In this document: positions 41,340 to 53,489 of the stretch, piece by piece
Numbering within the stretch: position 1 is the first letter of the stretch
How the letters are laid out: every line of letters begins with the position of its first letter
DNA from: Mycobacterium kubicae
GTDB lineage: Bacteria; Actinomycetota; Actinomycetes; Mycobacteriales; Mycobacteriaceae
NCBI RefSeq assembly: GCF_015689175.1
Contig: NZ_CP065047.1
Location: 2,976,001-3,040,000 of the forward strand
Direction of reading: 5' to 3'
Length of the DNA: 64,000 bases
Translations under genes and position numbers: made by a program
The notes under the pieces: model-generated
What the model saw: the letters and a program-made list of their open reading frames with translations, nothing else
Databases searched by the model: none
Told to the model about the DNA's origin: nothing

Positions 41340-41924
41340 ATGAACGCTGCAACCAACATCAGTTCTTTCGAGCTCAAGGAGCTACTCGAGTCGGGCAAGC
41401 CGCCACGTGTGATCGATGTGCGCACCCCCGCGGAGTTCGAGACCTCACACATCACCGGCTCCTTCAATGTGCCCCTGGATGTGCTGCGCGAGCACCGCGC
41501 AGAGATTGTCGAGCACCTGGATGACCACATTGTGCTGGTGTGCAAGTCGGGTCAGCGCTCGTCGCAGGCCTCCGAGCTGTTGCGCCAGTCGGGGCTGGTG
41601 TCGGCTCGGGTCCTCGATAAGGGCATCGTCGACTGGGAGAGCAATGGGTTCACCGTCGACCGTGCTGGGCAGCGGTGGGACATCGAGCGTCAGGTGCGGT
41701 TGGTTGCCGGGTCGATTGTGCTCTCCTCGGTGCTGGGCAGCGTCGCGGTTCCGCAACTCAAGTGGCTTGCTGCCGGCATCGGTGGCGGGCTGACTTTTGC
41801 CGCGGTGAGCAACACCTGCTGGATGGCGTCGGCGCTGTCCAAGCTGCCCTACAACCGCGGGGCCACCTCGGATGCCAAGACCGTGGTTTCCCAACTCCGC
41901 TCGACCGCGTCGAAAGCCGGCTAG
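41340..41924 (+). CDS. rhodanese-domain membrane protein (DUF2892 fusion)
   Basis: A 194-residue protein. Residues about 1-110 form a rhodanese domain with DVRTPAEFETSHITGSFNVP and the active-site Cys in VCKSGQRSS. Residues about 120-175 form hydrophobic segments (LVAGSIVLSSVLGSVAV, LAAGIGGGLTFAAVS) matching a DUF2892-type membrane domain. It may handle sulfane sulfur at the membrane. AGGGAGACCGCC precedes the ATG at 41340. It converges with the MBL-rhodanese gene 13 bases away, so the two form a sulfur-linked pair. Confidence 0.87.
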   Translation: MNAATNISSFELKELLESGKPPRVIDVRTPAEFETSHITGSFNVPLDVLREHRAEIVEHLDDHIVLVCKSGQRSSQASELLRQSGLVSARVLDKGIVDWESNGFTVDRAGQRWDIERQVRLVAGSIVLSSVLGSVAVPQLKWLAAGIGGGLTFAAVSNTCWMASALSKLPYNRGATSDAKTVVSQLRSTASKAG

Positions 41925-41937
41925 GCGGCTCGCTTTC

Positions 41938-43296
41938 CTACTGGCTGCCCGTCTCGGTCAGTCCCAGTTCCTCAGCGGCGGCGTACTTGTCGTCGACCAG
42001 AACGGTCGATCGTCCGTGCTTGTCGAGGATGGACGCCGCAACCGAGGCCCGGTACCCACTGGCGCAATGCACCCAGATCTCGGCGTCGGGCAGCTCGTCG
42101 AGGCGGCCGGCCAACTCGTGGATCGGAATGTTGATGGCCTTGAGCACGTGGCTGTCCCGGAATTCGTCGTCGCGGCGCACATCGAGGACGGCTACGTCGG
42201 GACGACGGATTTCATCCACCAACGCGGCGAAATCGGCCACGCGATAGGAGCGTAGGCCTGCATCACCGGCGAGCTGTTCAATGTCACCGCTGGCCGCCCC
42301 GCGTACCTCATCCACCCCGATGCGCACGAGCTCTCTTCTGGCGGTCGCTATCTGGTCGGCATCGTCACCGATCAAGGTCAGCGGTTGCCCCCAGGCGTAA
42401 AGCCAGCCGAGGTATGTCACGAAGGAGTCGGACAATTCGAAGCCATACGACCCGCCCAGGTGGCCGGCGGCGAAGGCGGTTCGCGACCGCAGGTCCACCA
42501 CCCACTCGCCGGCTTCGATGCGGCGCCGCAATTCGGCCGGGTCCACCGGGACCGGCGCCGACAGACTCACCGCCTCAGGCCCGTTGCGGTTGATGACGCC
42601 CATATGTTCGTAGTAAGCGGGATAGGCCGAGAGGTTGTTCATCAACTCCTCGACGAAGGTTTCCTCGTCCTTGGTCAACGCCGGGTTGCTGCTGCGCTGT
42701 TCGCCCACTGTCGACGAGTCACGGCCGGAGGCGTCGGCCGAGCAGAAGCTGCCGAAGCCGTGGGTGGGATACACCTGCGCGTCAGCGGGGAGTTCGGCGG
42801 CGAGTCGGCGCACCGACCGATACTGGTCGACGCTGAGATCGTGGGTGTGGTCGTGGCCGAGCAGGTCCGTGCGACCAGTTGTGTCGTAAAGCATTGAGCC
42901 ACCGGTGAATACACCGACCGTTCGACCGGAGGCGTCCCTGAGGGCGTAGCTGACATGTTCGCGCGTGTGGCCGGGCGTATGGATGACGCGCAACGTGAAG
43001 CTGCCCGCGTCGATTGTGTCGCCGTCCTGGACCCGCCGCGCAGGGTATCCGACATCGTCACCGCGTGGGAGGACGTATTCGGCACCGGTCACCCGGGACA
43101 ACTCGAGTCCACCCGTCACGTAGTCGTTGTGCAGGTGCGTCTCGAGCACATGGGTGATGCGCCGCGCGTTGTCTCCGAGCAATTCCAGCACCCGATCGAT
43201 GTCACGTTGCGGATCGATCACCACCACCGCGTCGTCATCGACCACCACGTAACTGCGATCGCCCAAACTGGACGTTTCGATGATCTCTACTCGCAT
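41938..43296 (-). CDS. MBL-fold hydrolase with two rhodanese domains (persulfide dioxygenase-like)
   Basis: A 452-residue fusion. The N-terminal metallo-beta-lactamase domain has THLHNDYVTGG, HTPGHTREHVSY, GHDHTHD and YPTHGFGSF. The second half has two rhodanese domains; the first lacks an active-site Cys (LTLIGDDADQ) and is probably structural, while the second has Cys in WVHCASGYRAS. The fusion is known for persulfide dioxygenases of the ETHE1/CstB group, which oxidise sulfane sulfur to sulfite or thiosulfate. The T/S-rich linker is near residue 200. A G/C-tract dyad precedes the start. Confidence 0.88.
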   Translation of the reverse strand: MRVEIIETSSLGDRSYVVVDDDAVVVIDPQRDIDRVLELLGDNARRITHVLETHLHNDYVTGGLELSRVTGAEYVLPRGDDVGYPARRVQDGDTIDAGSFTLRVIHTPGHTREHVSYALRDASGRTVGVFTGGSMLYDTTGRTDLLGHDHTHDLSVDQYRSVRRLAAELPADAQVYPTHGFGSFCSADASGRDSSTVGEQRSSNPALTKDEETFVEELMNNLSAYPAYYEHMGVINRNGPEAVSLSAPVPVDPAELRRRIEAGEWVVDLRSRTAFAAGHLGGSYGFELSDSFVTYLGWLYAWGQPLTLIGDDADQIATARRELVRIGVDEVRGAASGDIEQLAGDAGLRSYRVADFAALVDEIRRPDVAVLDVRRDDEFRDSHVLKAINIPIHELAGRLDELPDAEIWVHCASGYRASVAASILDKHGRSTVLVDDKYAAAEELGLTETGSQ

Positions 43297-43341
43297 AGTT
43301 CATCGTGTCCTGCGGTTGTGGATGGCCATGCGATACCTCTT

Positions 43342-43357
43342 ACCCCAGGTCAGGGGT
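43342..43357 (-). promoter_or_regulatory. ACCCC-N6-GGGGT dyad, CsoR/CstR-type candidate
   Basis: A perfect G/C-tract inverted repeat, 46 bases upstream of the MBL-rhodanese start. Such G-tract dyads are bound by CsoR-family repressors, including CstR of persulfide systems. No CsoR/CstR gene is in the window, so the regulator would act in trans. Confidence 0.45.
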
Positions 43358-43438
43358 CGCTAGGCGGTCGCCCAGCAGGGCGACTCGCCTACCAGCAGTG
43401 TCTTGGATTCCGAGTGATCGCAATCTCGCCGCTGCGGC

Positions 43439-44722
43439 TCACGACGCCGGTTGCAAGGCGCTGCCCTTGCGCCATTGGTCCCAGCTCAGCGTCCAGTCGC
43501 CGTTCTGCGCCAGGGTCAAGGGCGGTCCGCCGGTGTTGCGGACCTCGACCACATCCCCGGGCATCGAGAAGTCATAAAACCATTTGGCGTTGTCACCGTT
43601 GAGGTTCAGGCAGCCGTGCGAGGTGTCCGTATGGCCCTGCGCCCAGACCGTCGAGTCCAGCTGATGCAGGTAGATACCGTCGATGCTGATACGGGTGGCG
43701 TAGTTGATGACCTCGCGGTAGCCCAGGCGGGAGTTCTTGGGCAGCCCGAACGTCGAGGAATCCATGATGACGGGATTGCCCTTGTCCAGCACCGTGTAGA
43801 CGCCCGGAGGCGTCCAGAATGTCAAAGTCCTTCCGCCGACCGTCTCCGTGCCGCCCATGCCCATGGAGGTCGGCATGGTGCGCACCAGAGCGCCGTTGTT
43901 GAAGACGCTGACCATCTTGGTCGTGTCGTCGGCGATGGAAACGTGCGCATCACCGATCCGGAACGACACGCGGCTGTCTTCCTGGCCGAATAGGCCATTG
44001 CCCAAACCGATTCCGTAGATCTTCGCTTCCGCGGTCACCGTGGTGCCCGGTGCGTAGTAATGCTCGGGACGCCAGTGCGCATTTTGGTTGTCGACCCAGA
44101 ACCAGGACCCTGGCACCGATGGGTTGGTGGTCACTTGCAGTTGTCGCTCGGCGGCCGCGCGGTCACTGATCTCCTCATCGAAGTGAGCAACCACCACCGT
44201 CCCGACACCGTAGGTGCCGCCCTCATGCAGAGCCGCCTCCGACGTCATGGTGAAGGAGACCTTGGTTTGGTTCGACGGGCGCAGTGTGGAGAACGACGAA
44301 ACCTGGGTTGTGTCAAGGCCGCTGGGGCCGCGGCTGGTCACCGTCAGGGTGTAGGTCCGTCCGTACCCCAAGGGAACGGTCGGCTTCCAGACCGTGTTGT
44401 CGGGAGTCATGACACCGTCGACCTGTCGGCCGACGTCGTTGACCATGCGAACTTCGGCCAAGGTCCCGGTTTCGGCTTTCACCTCCACGGGGGTCACCGG
44501 CTGGACGTCATGCGCGTTGGGACCGGGTTTGATCGACACCTGCGCCGGCCCAGATGGTTTCGATATCGCAGGGGTGCAGTTGGCGCCGTGGCAGCGCGGT
44601 AACAGGGCGAGCTGAACCCCGCCGACCACTCCGAGCACCACCAGCAGGCTCAGCAGCAGCCGACGTTGCCAGGGGTGGCCGAATCGTCGGCGGGTGGTCG
44701 GGGCCTTGAAGTTAGGCGTCAT
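43439..44722 (-). CDS. L,D-transpeptidase (YkuD domain)
   Basis: A 427-residue cell-wall enzyme. One membrane-spanning or signal segment follows a basic N-terminus (RRLLLSLLVVLGVVGGVQL). Two Ig-like regions follow (about residues 55-260), then the YkuD domain with the catalytic motif HTDTSHGCLNLNGDN (Cys nucleophile). The C-terminal part WTLSWDQWRKG matches the LdtMt2-type cap. It forms 3-3 crosslinks in peptidoglycan and is resistant to many penicillins. I choose the ATG at 44722; the longer frame has no homology. Confidence 0.92.
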   Translation of the reverse strand: MTPNFKAPTTRRRFGHPWQRRLLLSLLVVLGVVGGVQLALLPRCHGANCTPAISKPSGPAQVSIKPGPNAHDVQPVTPVEVKAETGTLAEVRMVNDVGRQVDGVMTPDNTVWKPTVPLGYGRTYTLTVTSRGPSGLDTTQVSSFSTLRPSNQTKVSFTMTSEAALHEGGTYGVGTVVVAHFDEEISDRAAAERQLQVTTNPSVPGSWFWVDNQNAHWRPEHYYAPGTTVTAEAKIYGIGLGNGLFGQEDSRVSFRIGDAHVSIADDTTKMVSVFNNGALVRTMPTSMGMGGTETVGGRTLTFWTPPGVYTVLDKGNPVIMDSSTFGLPKNSRLGYREVINYATRISIDGIYLHQLDSTVWAQGHTDTSHGCLNLNGDNAKWFYDFSMPGDVVEVRNTGGPPLTLAQNGDWTLSWDQWRKGSALQPAS

Positions 44723-44846
44723 CGAGTTCGAGGTCCTTGGGTTGACTTGGAGGCATTGTCGAGTTACGACAGCGTTGTCCATGAAGTTGCCCGGCGGGTG
44801 CGTCGCGAAACAGTTGCTTTGCTCACCGGGCTGAGATCATGGCGTC

Positions 44847-45662
44847 ATGGCCGACGACGAACTGGACCAGTTGTACTCGGCGCAGCCCGACGAGTTCACC
44901 GCGCAGCGGACGAAATTGGCAGCCGCCGCGAAGAAGCGCGGCGACGCCGACACCGCCAAGCGGATCTCCGGCGCGCGTAAGCCGACAACCGCGGCGTGGA
45001 TTGTGAACCGCCTGGCCCTGCAACACAACGACGTCAAAGCGCGGCTGGCCGAGCTGGGTGACGACCTGCGCGCCGCGCACGCTGCGATGGACGGCGACCG
45101 CATCCGCGACCTGTCGGCCGAGCAACACCGGTTGATCAACGAACTCACCCGCACCGCACTCAAGGACGCCGACGTGGACAACCCGTCGGCGACGCTGCGC
45201 GACGACGTGACCGGCTCACTTCAAGCCGCGATCGCTGACCCGGAGGTACGCGAGCGCTTGGGGCGGTTGACCAAGGCCGAACGCTGGTCGGGGTTCGGCG
45301 GGTTCGGCGATGCGGTGCCGGTAGCGGCGCCGGGCCGCACGCAACGGCGCACAGACGAGCCCAAGTCGGCTCCCGACCGGGCGCCGGACCAGCAGGCAGC
45401 GGCCGCACGTCGAGAACTGGAGAAGCTGCGCGCGGCCGTCGCCGCCGCCGAGCGCGCCAAGGCCGAAGCCGACAGCGTGCTGGCCGAGCGCGACGCCGAA
45501 CGCGCGCAGGCCCGTGAACGCCGCGATGAGGCGATTGCGGCCCTTCGGCAAGCCGAGCGTGCGGCGACGAACGCCGAGAGCAGCTACGAGAAAGCCCGTC
45601 AGGCCAGCCGGGCCGCCACCAAGCGGGTCAAGGAGGCCAAAGCGCAGCTCAAGCGCGGCTAG
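44847..45662 (+). CDS. coiled-coil hypothetical protein
   Basis: A 271-residue soluble protein. The N-terminal part is helical (LDQLYSAQPDEFTAQRTKLAAAAKKRGD in part, with KPTTAAWIVNRLA). A proline-rich linker near residue 160 separates it from a long Arg/Glu/Ala-rich coiled coil (about 185-270). The N-terminal pattern is found in mycobacterial proteins of unknown function. No catalytic motif. Confidence 0.75.
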   Translation: MADDELDQLYSAQPDEFTAQRTKLAAAAKKRGDADTAKRISGARKPTTAAWIVNRLALQHNDVKARLAELGDDLRAAHAAMDGDRIRDLSAEQHRLINELTRTALKDADVDNPSATLRDDVTGSLQAAIADPEVRERLGRLTKAERWSGFGGFGDAVPVAAPGRTQRRTDEPKSAPDRAPDQQAAAARRELEKLRAAVAAAERAKAEADSVLAERDAERAQARERRDEAIAALRQAERAATNAESSYEKARQASRAATKRVKEAKAQLKRG

Positions 45663-45698
45663 ACCACTATTGGCTGCGATCGGTGGTGCACTGATTGC

Positions 45699-45704
45699 TA
45701 CCAT
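45699..45704 (+). promoter_or_regulatory. -10 box for leaderless DUF1906 gene
   Basis: TACCAT fits TANNNT and ends six bases before the GTG at 45711, which supports that start codon. Confidence 0.5.
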
Positions 45705-45710
45705 CGCGCC

Positions 45711-46487
45711 GTGCATGATTGGGCTGCGCCGGGTGGCCATGGCGCCGTTTCGCGACGCGACGCGTTCAAGTTCGCTATGGCACCGATTCTGCTGGGAGCG
45801 GTGGGCGCTGCCATTGGCGCACCGAGCGCATCGGCCGCCGCCACCAGGCTGATCGATTTCGCCGAGCGGACGATTCCGCCCGAGGAGATCAAAGCCGCCG
45901 GGTACGACGGTGTGGTCAACTACGTCTCCATGTCGCGGCCGGGGGCAAATTTCGAGGCAAAACCGATCACCCGCCAGTACGCCGACGCGCTGCGGGCCGC
46001 TGGCCTGCACATCGTCAGCAACTTCCAGTACGGCAAACCCGGCTGGCCAGACCCGTCGGACTTCACCCGCGGTTTCGACGGCGGCGTCGCAGACGCGAAA
46101 ACGGCTCAGCAGTTGCACGCCGCTGCGGGTGGACCGCCTGCTGCGCCGATCTTCTTCAGTGTCGACGACAATATCGACAGCAACACCTGGAATGGCCCGG
46201 CCGTGCAGTGGTTCCGGGGCATCAATTCGGTTCTCGGCGTGGATCGCACCGGGATCTATGGACACGCCCAGGCCTGTGGGTGGGCGATCAACGACGGGGT
46301 CATCGGCCGCTCGACCACCGCAGGGCATCGCTGGGCCTGGCAGACCAAGGCCTGGTCGAATGGCCAACGCGAGCCCGCGGCGGTGCTGTATCAGGGCGTG
46401 ATCGAGGGTCCGGTTCTCAACGGTATCCGCGTAGATGTGGACGATGTCCTGGCCGCCGATTTCGGGCAGTGGGACCTCAATCGGTGA
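45711..46487 (+). CDS. Tat-exported DUF1906 glycoside hydrolase-like protein (Rv2525c-like)
   Basis: A 258-residue protein. The N-terminus carries the twin-arginine motif SRRDAFKFA followed by a hydrophobic segment; cleavage near ASA-AAT around residue 44. The mature domain is a DUF1906 TIM-barrel-like fold with YDGVVNYVS, FFSVDDNID and GIYGHAQACGWA; conserved Asp/Glu residues are consistent with glycosidase chemistry but activity is not proven. The known relative Rv2525c is a Tat substrate linked to cell wall. A small lipoprotein gene overlaps its stop. Confidence 0.87.
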   Translation: MHDWAAPGGHGAVSRRDAFKFAMAPILLGAVGAAIGAPSASAAATRLIDFAERTIPPEEIKAAGYDGVVNYVSMSRPGANFEAKPITRQYADALRAAGLHIVSNFQYGKPGWPDPSDFTRGFDGGVADAKTAQQLHAAAGGPPAAPIFFSVDDNIDSNTWNGPAVQWFRGINSVLGVDRTGIYGHAQACGWAINDGVIGRSTTAGHRWAWQTKAWSNGQREPAAVLYQGVIEGPVLNGIRVDVDDVLAADFGQWDLNR

Positions 46488-46642
46488 GTGCTGCTTTCCC
46501 GCGCACTCTGGTACTGGCCGTGCTGATGGTGGCAACAACCTGGCTGGTGTCGGCGTGCGGTCCCACGACCTCACCGACTCCGTCGTCGCCGACGCGTACC
46601 ACCACGCTCGCGGCGGTCGGCGCGCTGCTGCCGACCCCGTAA
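46484..46642 (+). CDS. very small lipoprotein
   Basis: A 52-residue frame starting at a GTG that overlaps the DUF1906 stop (GTGA). It has a hydrophobic signal (TLVLAVLMVATTWLVSAC) with lipobox LVSAC, then a Ser/Thr/Pro-rich tail. The layout of the overlap and a perfect lipobox support a real gene, probably translated with its upstream neighbour. The function is unknown. Confidence 0.7.
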   Translation: MSAAFPRTLVLAVLMVATTWLVSACGPTTSPTPSSPTRTTTLAAVGALLPTP

Positions 46643-46653
46643 CGAAGACCGCC

Positions 46654-46676
46654 CCGCACACCGATGGGGTGCGCGG
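46654..46676. terminator. hairpin between the lipoprotein and katG
   Basis: CCGCACACC pairs with GGTGCGCGG with one mismatch around a 5-base loop, in the 57-base gap between convergent genes. It would serve both transcripts. No U tract follows. Confidence 0.45.
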
Positions 46677-46699
46677 AGCGGTGTTCGTGTCGGCTGCGA

Positions 46700-48970
<2,271 letters not shown>

Positions 48971-49417
48971 TCACGGCTGTGATCCGGCAGTCGAGCAATT
49001 GGGGCACAAGCCCCAGTAGATGACCTCGGCCTCGTCGAGAACAAAGCCATCCAAGTCGTTGTTGTCGTCGGACGGCGTCAGACACGGCGCCTCGCCGACC
49101 GCACAATCCACGTCGGCGATGACGCCGCACGACCGGCACACGACGTGGTGATGGTTGTCGCCGACGCGAGATTCGTAGCGGGCGACCAGTCCGGAGGGCT
49201 GGATGCGGCGGACCAATCCGGCCGCCGTCAGCGCGTTGAGGACGTCGTATACGGCTTGCCGGGAGACCTCGGGCAAGCCGATTCGCACGGCCGAGAACAG
49301 GGTGTCGGTGTCGGCATGAGGATGTGCGTGCACAGCTTCCAGCACGGCGACTCTGGGACGGGTCACTCGTAAGTCGGCTAGTCGCAGTTGCTCTGCGTAG
49401 TCCGGTGCCGAGGACAC
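48971..49417 (-). CDS. furA: ferric uptake regulator FurA
   Basis: A 148-residue Fur-family regulator. The winged helix is in the first 80 residues (TRPRVAVLEAVHAHPHADTDTLF in part, then RQAVYDVLNALTAAGLVRRI). The metal site has DNHHHVVCRSCGVIADVDCAVG. It represses itself and katG and responds to peroxide or iron. The start is GTG, directly downstream of a promoter, with no leader. Its gene order with katG is as in other mycobacteria. Confidence 0.94.
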   Translation of the reverse strand: MSSAPDYAEQLRLADLRVTRPRVAVLEAVHAHPHADTDTLFSAVRIGLPEVSRQAVYDVLNALTAAGLVRRIQPSGLVARYESRVGDNHHHVVCRSCGVIADVDCAVGEAPCLTPSDDNNDLDGFVLDEAEVIYWGLCPNCSTAGSQP

Positions 49418-49419
49418 CT

Positions 49420-49453
49420 GGTCAATATGACCTACTTATCTGGACTCAGTCAA
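49420..49453 (-). promoter_or_regulatory. furA-katG promoter and operator
   Basis: On the minus strand, TTGACT (49448-49453), 17 bases, TCATAT (49425-49430), then seven bases before the GTG of furA. The dyad GGTCA-ATA-TGACC (49420-49432) overlaps the -10, as expected for a FurA operator that autoregulates. The -35 overlaps the 3' end of the upstream gene. This agrees with known leaderless furA transcription in mycobacteria. Confidence 0.7.
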
Positions 49454-50135
49454 GAGTTTGTTGCCCGTAGGCGCGGGCGATGTCGGGCGATTCGGGCCAA
49501 CCCGAGTACGTCGGTCGGGCCGGCCAACCGTCGGGCGAGTCCTGCCATTCCTCCTGGCGTCCCCACGGCAAGATGTCCAGCAATGCGAAGGTGTAGCTGA
49601 GCTGTTCGGTACCGCGGCCGGCGGTGTGCCAGGTGCGGTACACGGTGTCTTCGTTGCGCAGGAAAACGTTGACGCCGAAACCGCCACCGGGCGGTGCGTC
49701 CATGTCTGCGGCGAACGGACTCTCTGACGACGAGTACCACTGCATCCGGTTGCCGACCTTTTCTCGGTAGGCGAGCGCCTCCTCGATCGGTCCTGTCGTG
49801 ACGATGACGAACCGGGCGTCGTAGTTGTCGAGGACCTCCAGTCGGGTGAATTGCGATGTGAAGCCGGTGCACCCGGGGCACTGCCACTCGGCACCGTCGG
49901 TCCACATGTGGTGGTAGACGATCAGCTGCGAGCGACCGTCGAACACGTCGACCAGTCGGACGGGCCCGTCGGCGCCGATCAGCGTGTAGTCGGGCAGTTC
50001 CACCATTGGCAGGCGGCGGCGCTGGGCGGCGATGGCGTCGAGTTCGCGGGTCGCGGCCTTCTCCCGCTTGCGTAGGTCGTCGAGGGCTGCGCGCCATGTT
50101 TGGTGATCGACCACGGGTGGCAGGGCAGTGGACAT
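49446..50135 (-). CDS. DUF899 thioredoxin-like protein
   Basis: A 229-residue protein of the DUF899 family, a thioredoxin-fold relative. The core has FDGRSQLIVYHHMW and ECPGC-like WQCPGCTGFTSQF, a CxxC motif that may be redox-active. The first ~50 residues are helical. I start it at MSTALPPV (50135); the longer frame adds 47 residues unlike the family. It lies directly upstream of furA, 28 bases apart from its start, and may belong to the same oxidative-stress neighbourhood. Confidence 0.8.
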   Translation of the reverse strand: MSTALPPVVDHQTWRAALDDLRKREKAATRELDAIAAQRRRLPMVELPDYTLIGADGPVRLVDVFDGRSQLIVYHHMWTDGAEWQCPGCTGFTSQFTRLEVLDNYDARFVIVTTGPIEEALAYREKVGNRMQWYSSSESPFAADMDAPPGGGFGVNVFLRNEDTVYRTWHTAGRGTEQLSYTFALLDILPWGRQEEWQDSPDGWPARPTYSGWPESPDIARAYGQQTLD

Positions 50136-50288
50136 GGCATCCCCTTCGCTATCGATATAGGACCTTGCCAGGTATGACCGGCGGCGCGCACAAAACTCAT
50201 CGGCGCAGGCCATGGCTGGCGGCGGCGTTTGGAACTCGACGCTGCGGTCTACAGACAGATAACTATGCCCAGTCAAGGAAGGCCAACG

Positions 50289-50567
50289 ATGAAGCCGATT
50301 GTGCCCGCGACCCTCGCGATCGCCGCGCTGCTGTTCAGTGGATGTTCAGCGTCGAAGGTCATCAACACCGGCGGCGACACCAAGTGCAAGGACTTCACGT
50401 CGCAGGACGAGAACAAGCAGAACTCCGAGATCAGCAAGATGCTCAAGGACAAGAGCGGGGCCGACCCGAGCAACATCGAACTCTCCGCGACCCGGTTGTC
50501 GGTCACCACCTACTGCCAGACGGTCGGCAAGCCGGACAGCAAGATCTCCGAGGCGCCCCACGGCTGA
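50289..50567 (+). CDS. HdeA-like lipoprotein
   Basis: A 92-residue protein with signal KPIVPATLAIAALLFSGC (lipobox LFSGC). The mature part has CKDFTSQDENKQNSEI and, later, TTYCQTVG, giving the two-Cys pattern seen in HdeA-type acid-stress chaperones. Function as a chaperone is inference. AAGGAAGG lies upstream. A strong hairpin follows the stop. Confidence 0.72.
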   Translation: MKPIVPATLAIAALLFSGCSASKVINTGGDTKCKDFTSQDENKQNSEISKMLKDKSGADPSNIELSATRLSVTTYCQTVGKPDSKISEAPHG

Positions 50568-50600
50568 GGCCGCCTCGAGCGGGCGCTCACGGATTGAACT

Positions 50601-50646
50601 GTGAACCCACGGCGGGAATATCGCTCAGATCCCGCCGTGGGTTCAC
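50601..50646. terminator. 17-base-pair perfect hairpin between convergent genes
   Basis: GTGAACCCACGGCGGGA pairs with TCCCGCCGTGGGTTCAC around a 12-base loop. It sits between the HdeA-like gene (stop 50567) and the convergent SDR (stop 50691), so it can end both transcripts. No U tract follows, as is common in mycobacteria. Confidence 0.7.
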
Positions 50647-50690
50647 CGTGAAAGGCCCTGGCGCACAGTCGATCTCGCGGCGGCAATCCT

Positions 50691-51530
50691 CTAGAGGATT
50701 GGCCGGCCGCCGGTTACCGCGATGCGCGCCCCGGAGATGTAGCTGCCTTCGTCAGAAGCCAGCAGTACGTAGACGGGAGCCAGTTCCACCGGCTGGCCGG
50801 CCCGGCCCAGCGGCGTGTCGTCGCCGAAGTTCTTCACCTTCTCCGTCGGCATGGTCGCCGGGATGAGCGGTGTCCAGATCGGACCCGGCGCCACACTGTT
50901 GACCCGGATGCCCTTTGGGCCGAGCAGCTGAGCCAGGCTTGCAGAGAAGTTCGCGATCGCGGCTTTGGTGGCTGCATAGGGAGCCAGCGTCGGGCTGGGG
51001 GAGTCGCTATTGACCGAGGAACTACCGATGATCGACGAGCCGGGGGCCATGTGCGGCAGAGCCGCCTTCGCCAGGTAGAAGTACGCCCCCACGTTCAGCT
51101 TGAAGGTGTGCTCCCATTCCTCGTCGGGAATCTCGTCCAGGCTCTCGTGCGTCATCTGGAAGGCGGCATTGTTGACCAGCACGTCGATCTTGCCGAATTC
51201 CGAGACGGCACGGTCGACGACCGCGCGGCAGTGCTGGGGGTCGGAGAGGTCGCCACCCACCAGCACGCACTTGCGACCGGCCTCCTCGACGTAGCGGGCG
51301 ACGTCTCGCGCGTCTTCGTCTTCGTTCAGGTAAGCGATCAGCACGTCCGCGCCTTCGCGGGCGTAGGCGATCGCCACCGCACGGCCGATCCCGCTGTCGC
51401 CGCCGGTGATGATGGCGGTCTTACCCGTCAGCTTTCCCGAACCGGTGTAGCTTTCTTCTCCGCAGTCAGGCACCGGGTCCATCTGCGCCTGAACGCCCGG
51501 GACGTTTTGCTGCTGTTCTGGAAATGGCAT
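50691..51530 (-). CDS. SDR of the stress-type YhdF/GsiB-associated class
   Basis: A 279-residue SDR. The extended N-terminus (MPFPEQQQNVPGVQAQMDP) is typical of a class found in general stress regulons, often annotated as glucose 1-dehydrogenase-like. TGGDSGIG is near 41-48; NNAAFQ replaces NNAG; catalytic Ser-Tyr-Lys are in GSSSVNS and PYAATKAA. I start at the ATG at 51530. No partner gene is adjacent. Confidence 0.85.
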   Translation of the reverse strand: MPFPEQQQNVPGVQAQMDPVPDCGEESYTGSGKLTGKTAIITGGDSGIGRAVAIAYAREGADVLIAYLNEDEDARDVARYVEEAGRKCVLVGGDLSDPQHCRAVVDRAVSEFGKIDVLVNNAAFQMTHESLDEIPDEEWEHTFKLNVGAYFYLAKAALPHMAPGSSIIGSSSVNSDSPSPTLAPYAATKAAIANFSASLAQLLGPKGIRVNSVAPGPIWTPLIPATMPTEKVKNFGDDTPLGRAGQPVELAPVYVLLASDEGSYISGARIAVTGGRPIL

Positions 51531-51742
51531 TGTCGTTCCTTTCCGCCTGCCCACGTGTCACATGAAATGTCAAGCGCTGAACTAGTTTTCGGGTCTGTGA
51601 GGCGGCCCGCCCACCGACTGCCCGCCCACCGGCAGCGATGAGCCAAGGCGCTCGCCCCCGTCGGGTATAACCCCTACCGGCACGGGTAAACGCGGCTGAA
51701 CCAGATTGGGGAGCGCCCGCATCCGCTGCGGTGGCGACCGGA

Positions 51743-53475
<1,733 letters not shown>

Positions 53476-53489
<14 letters not shown>

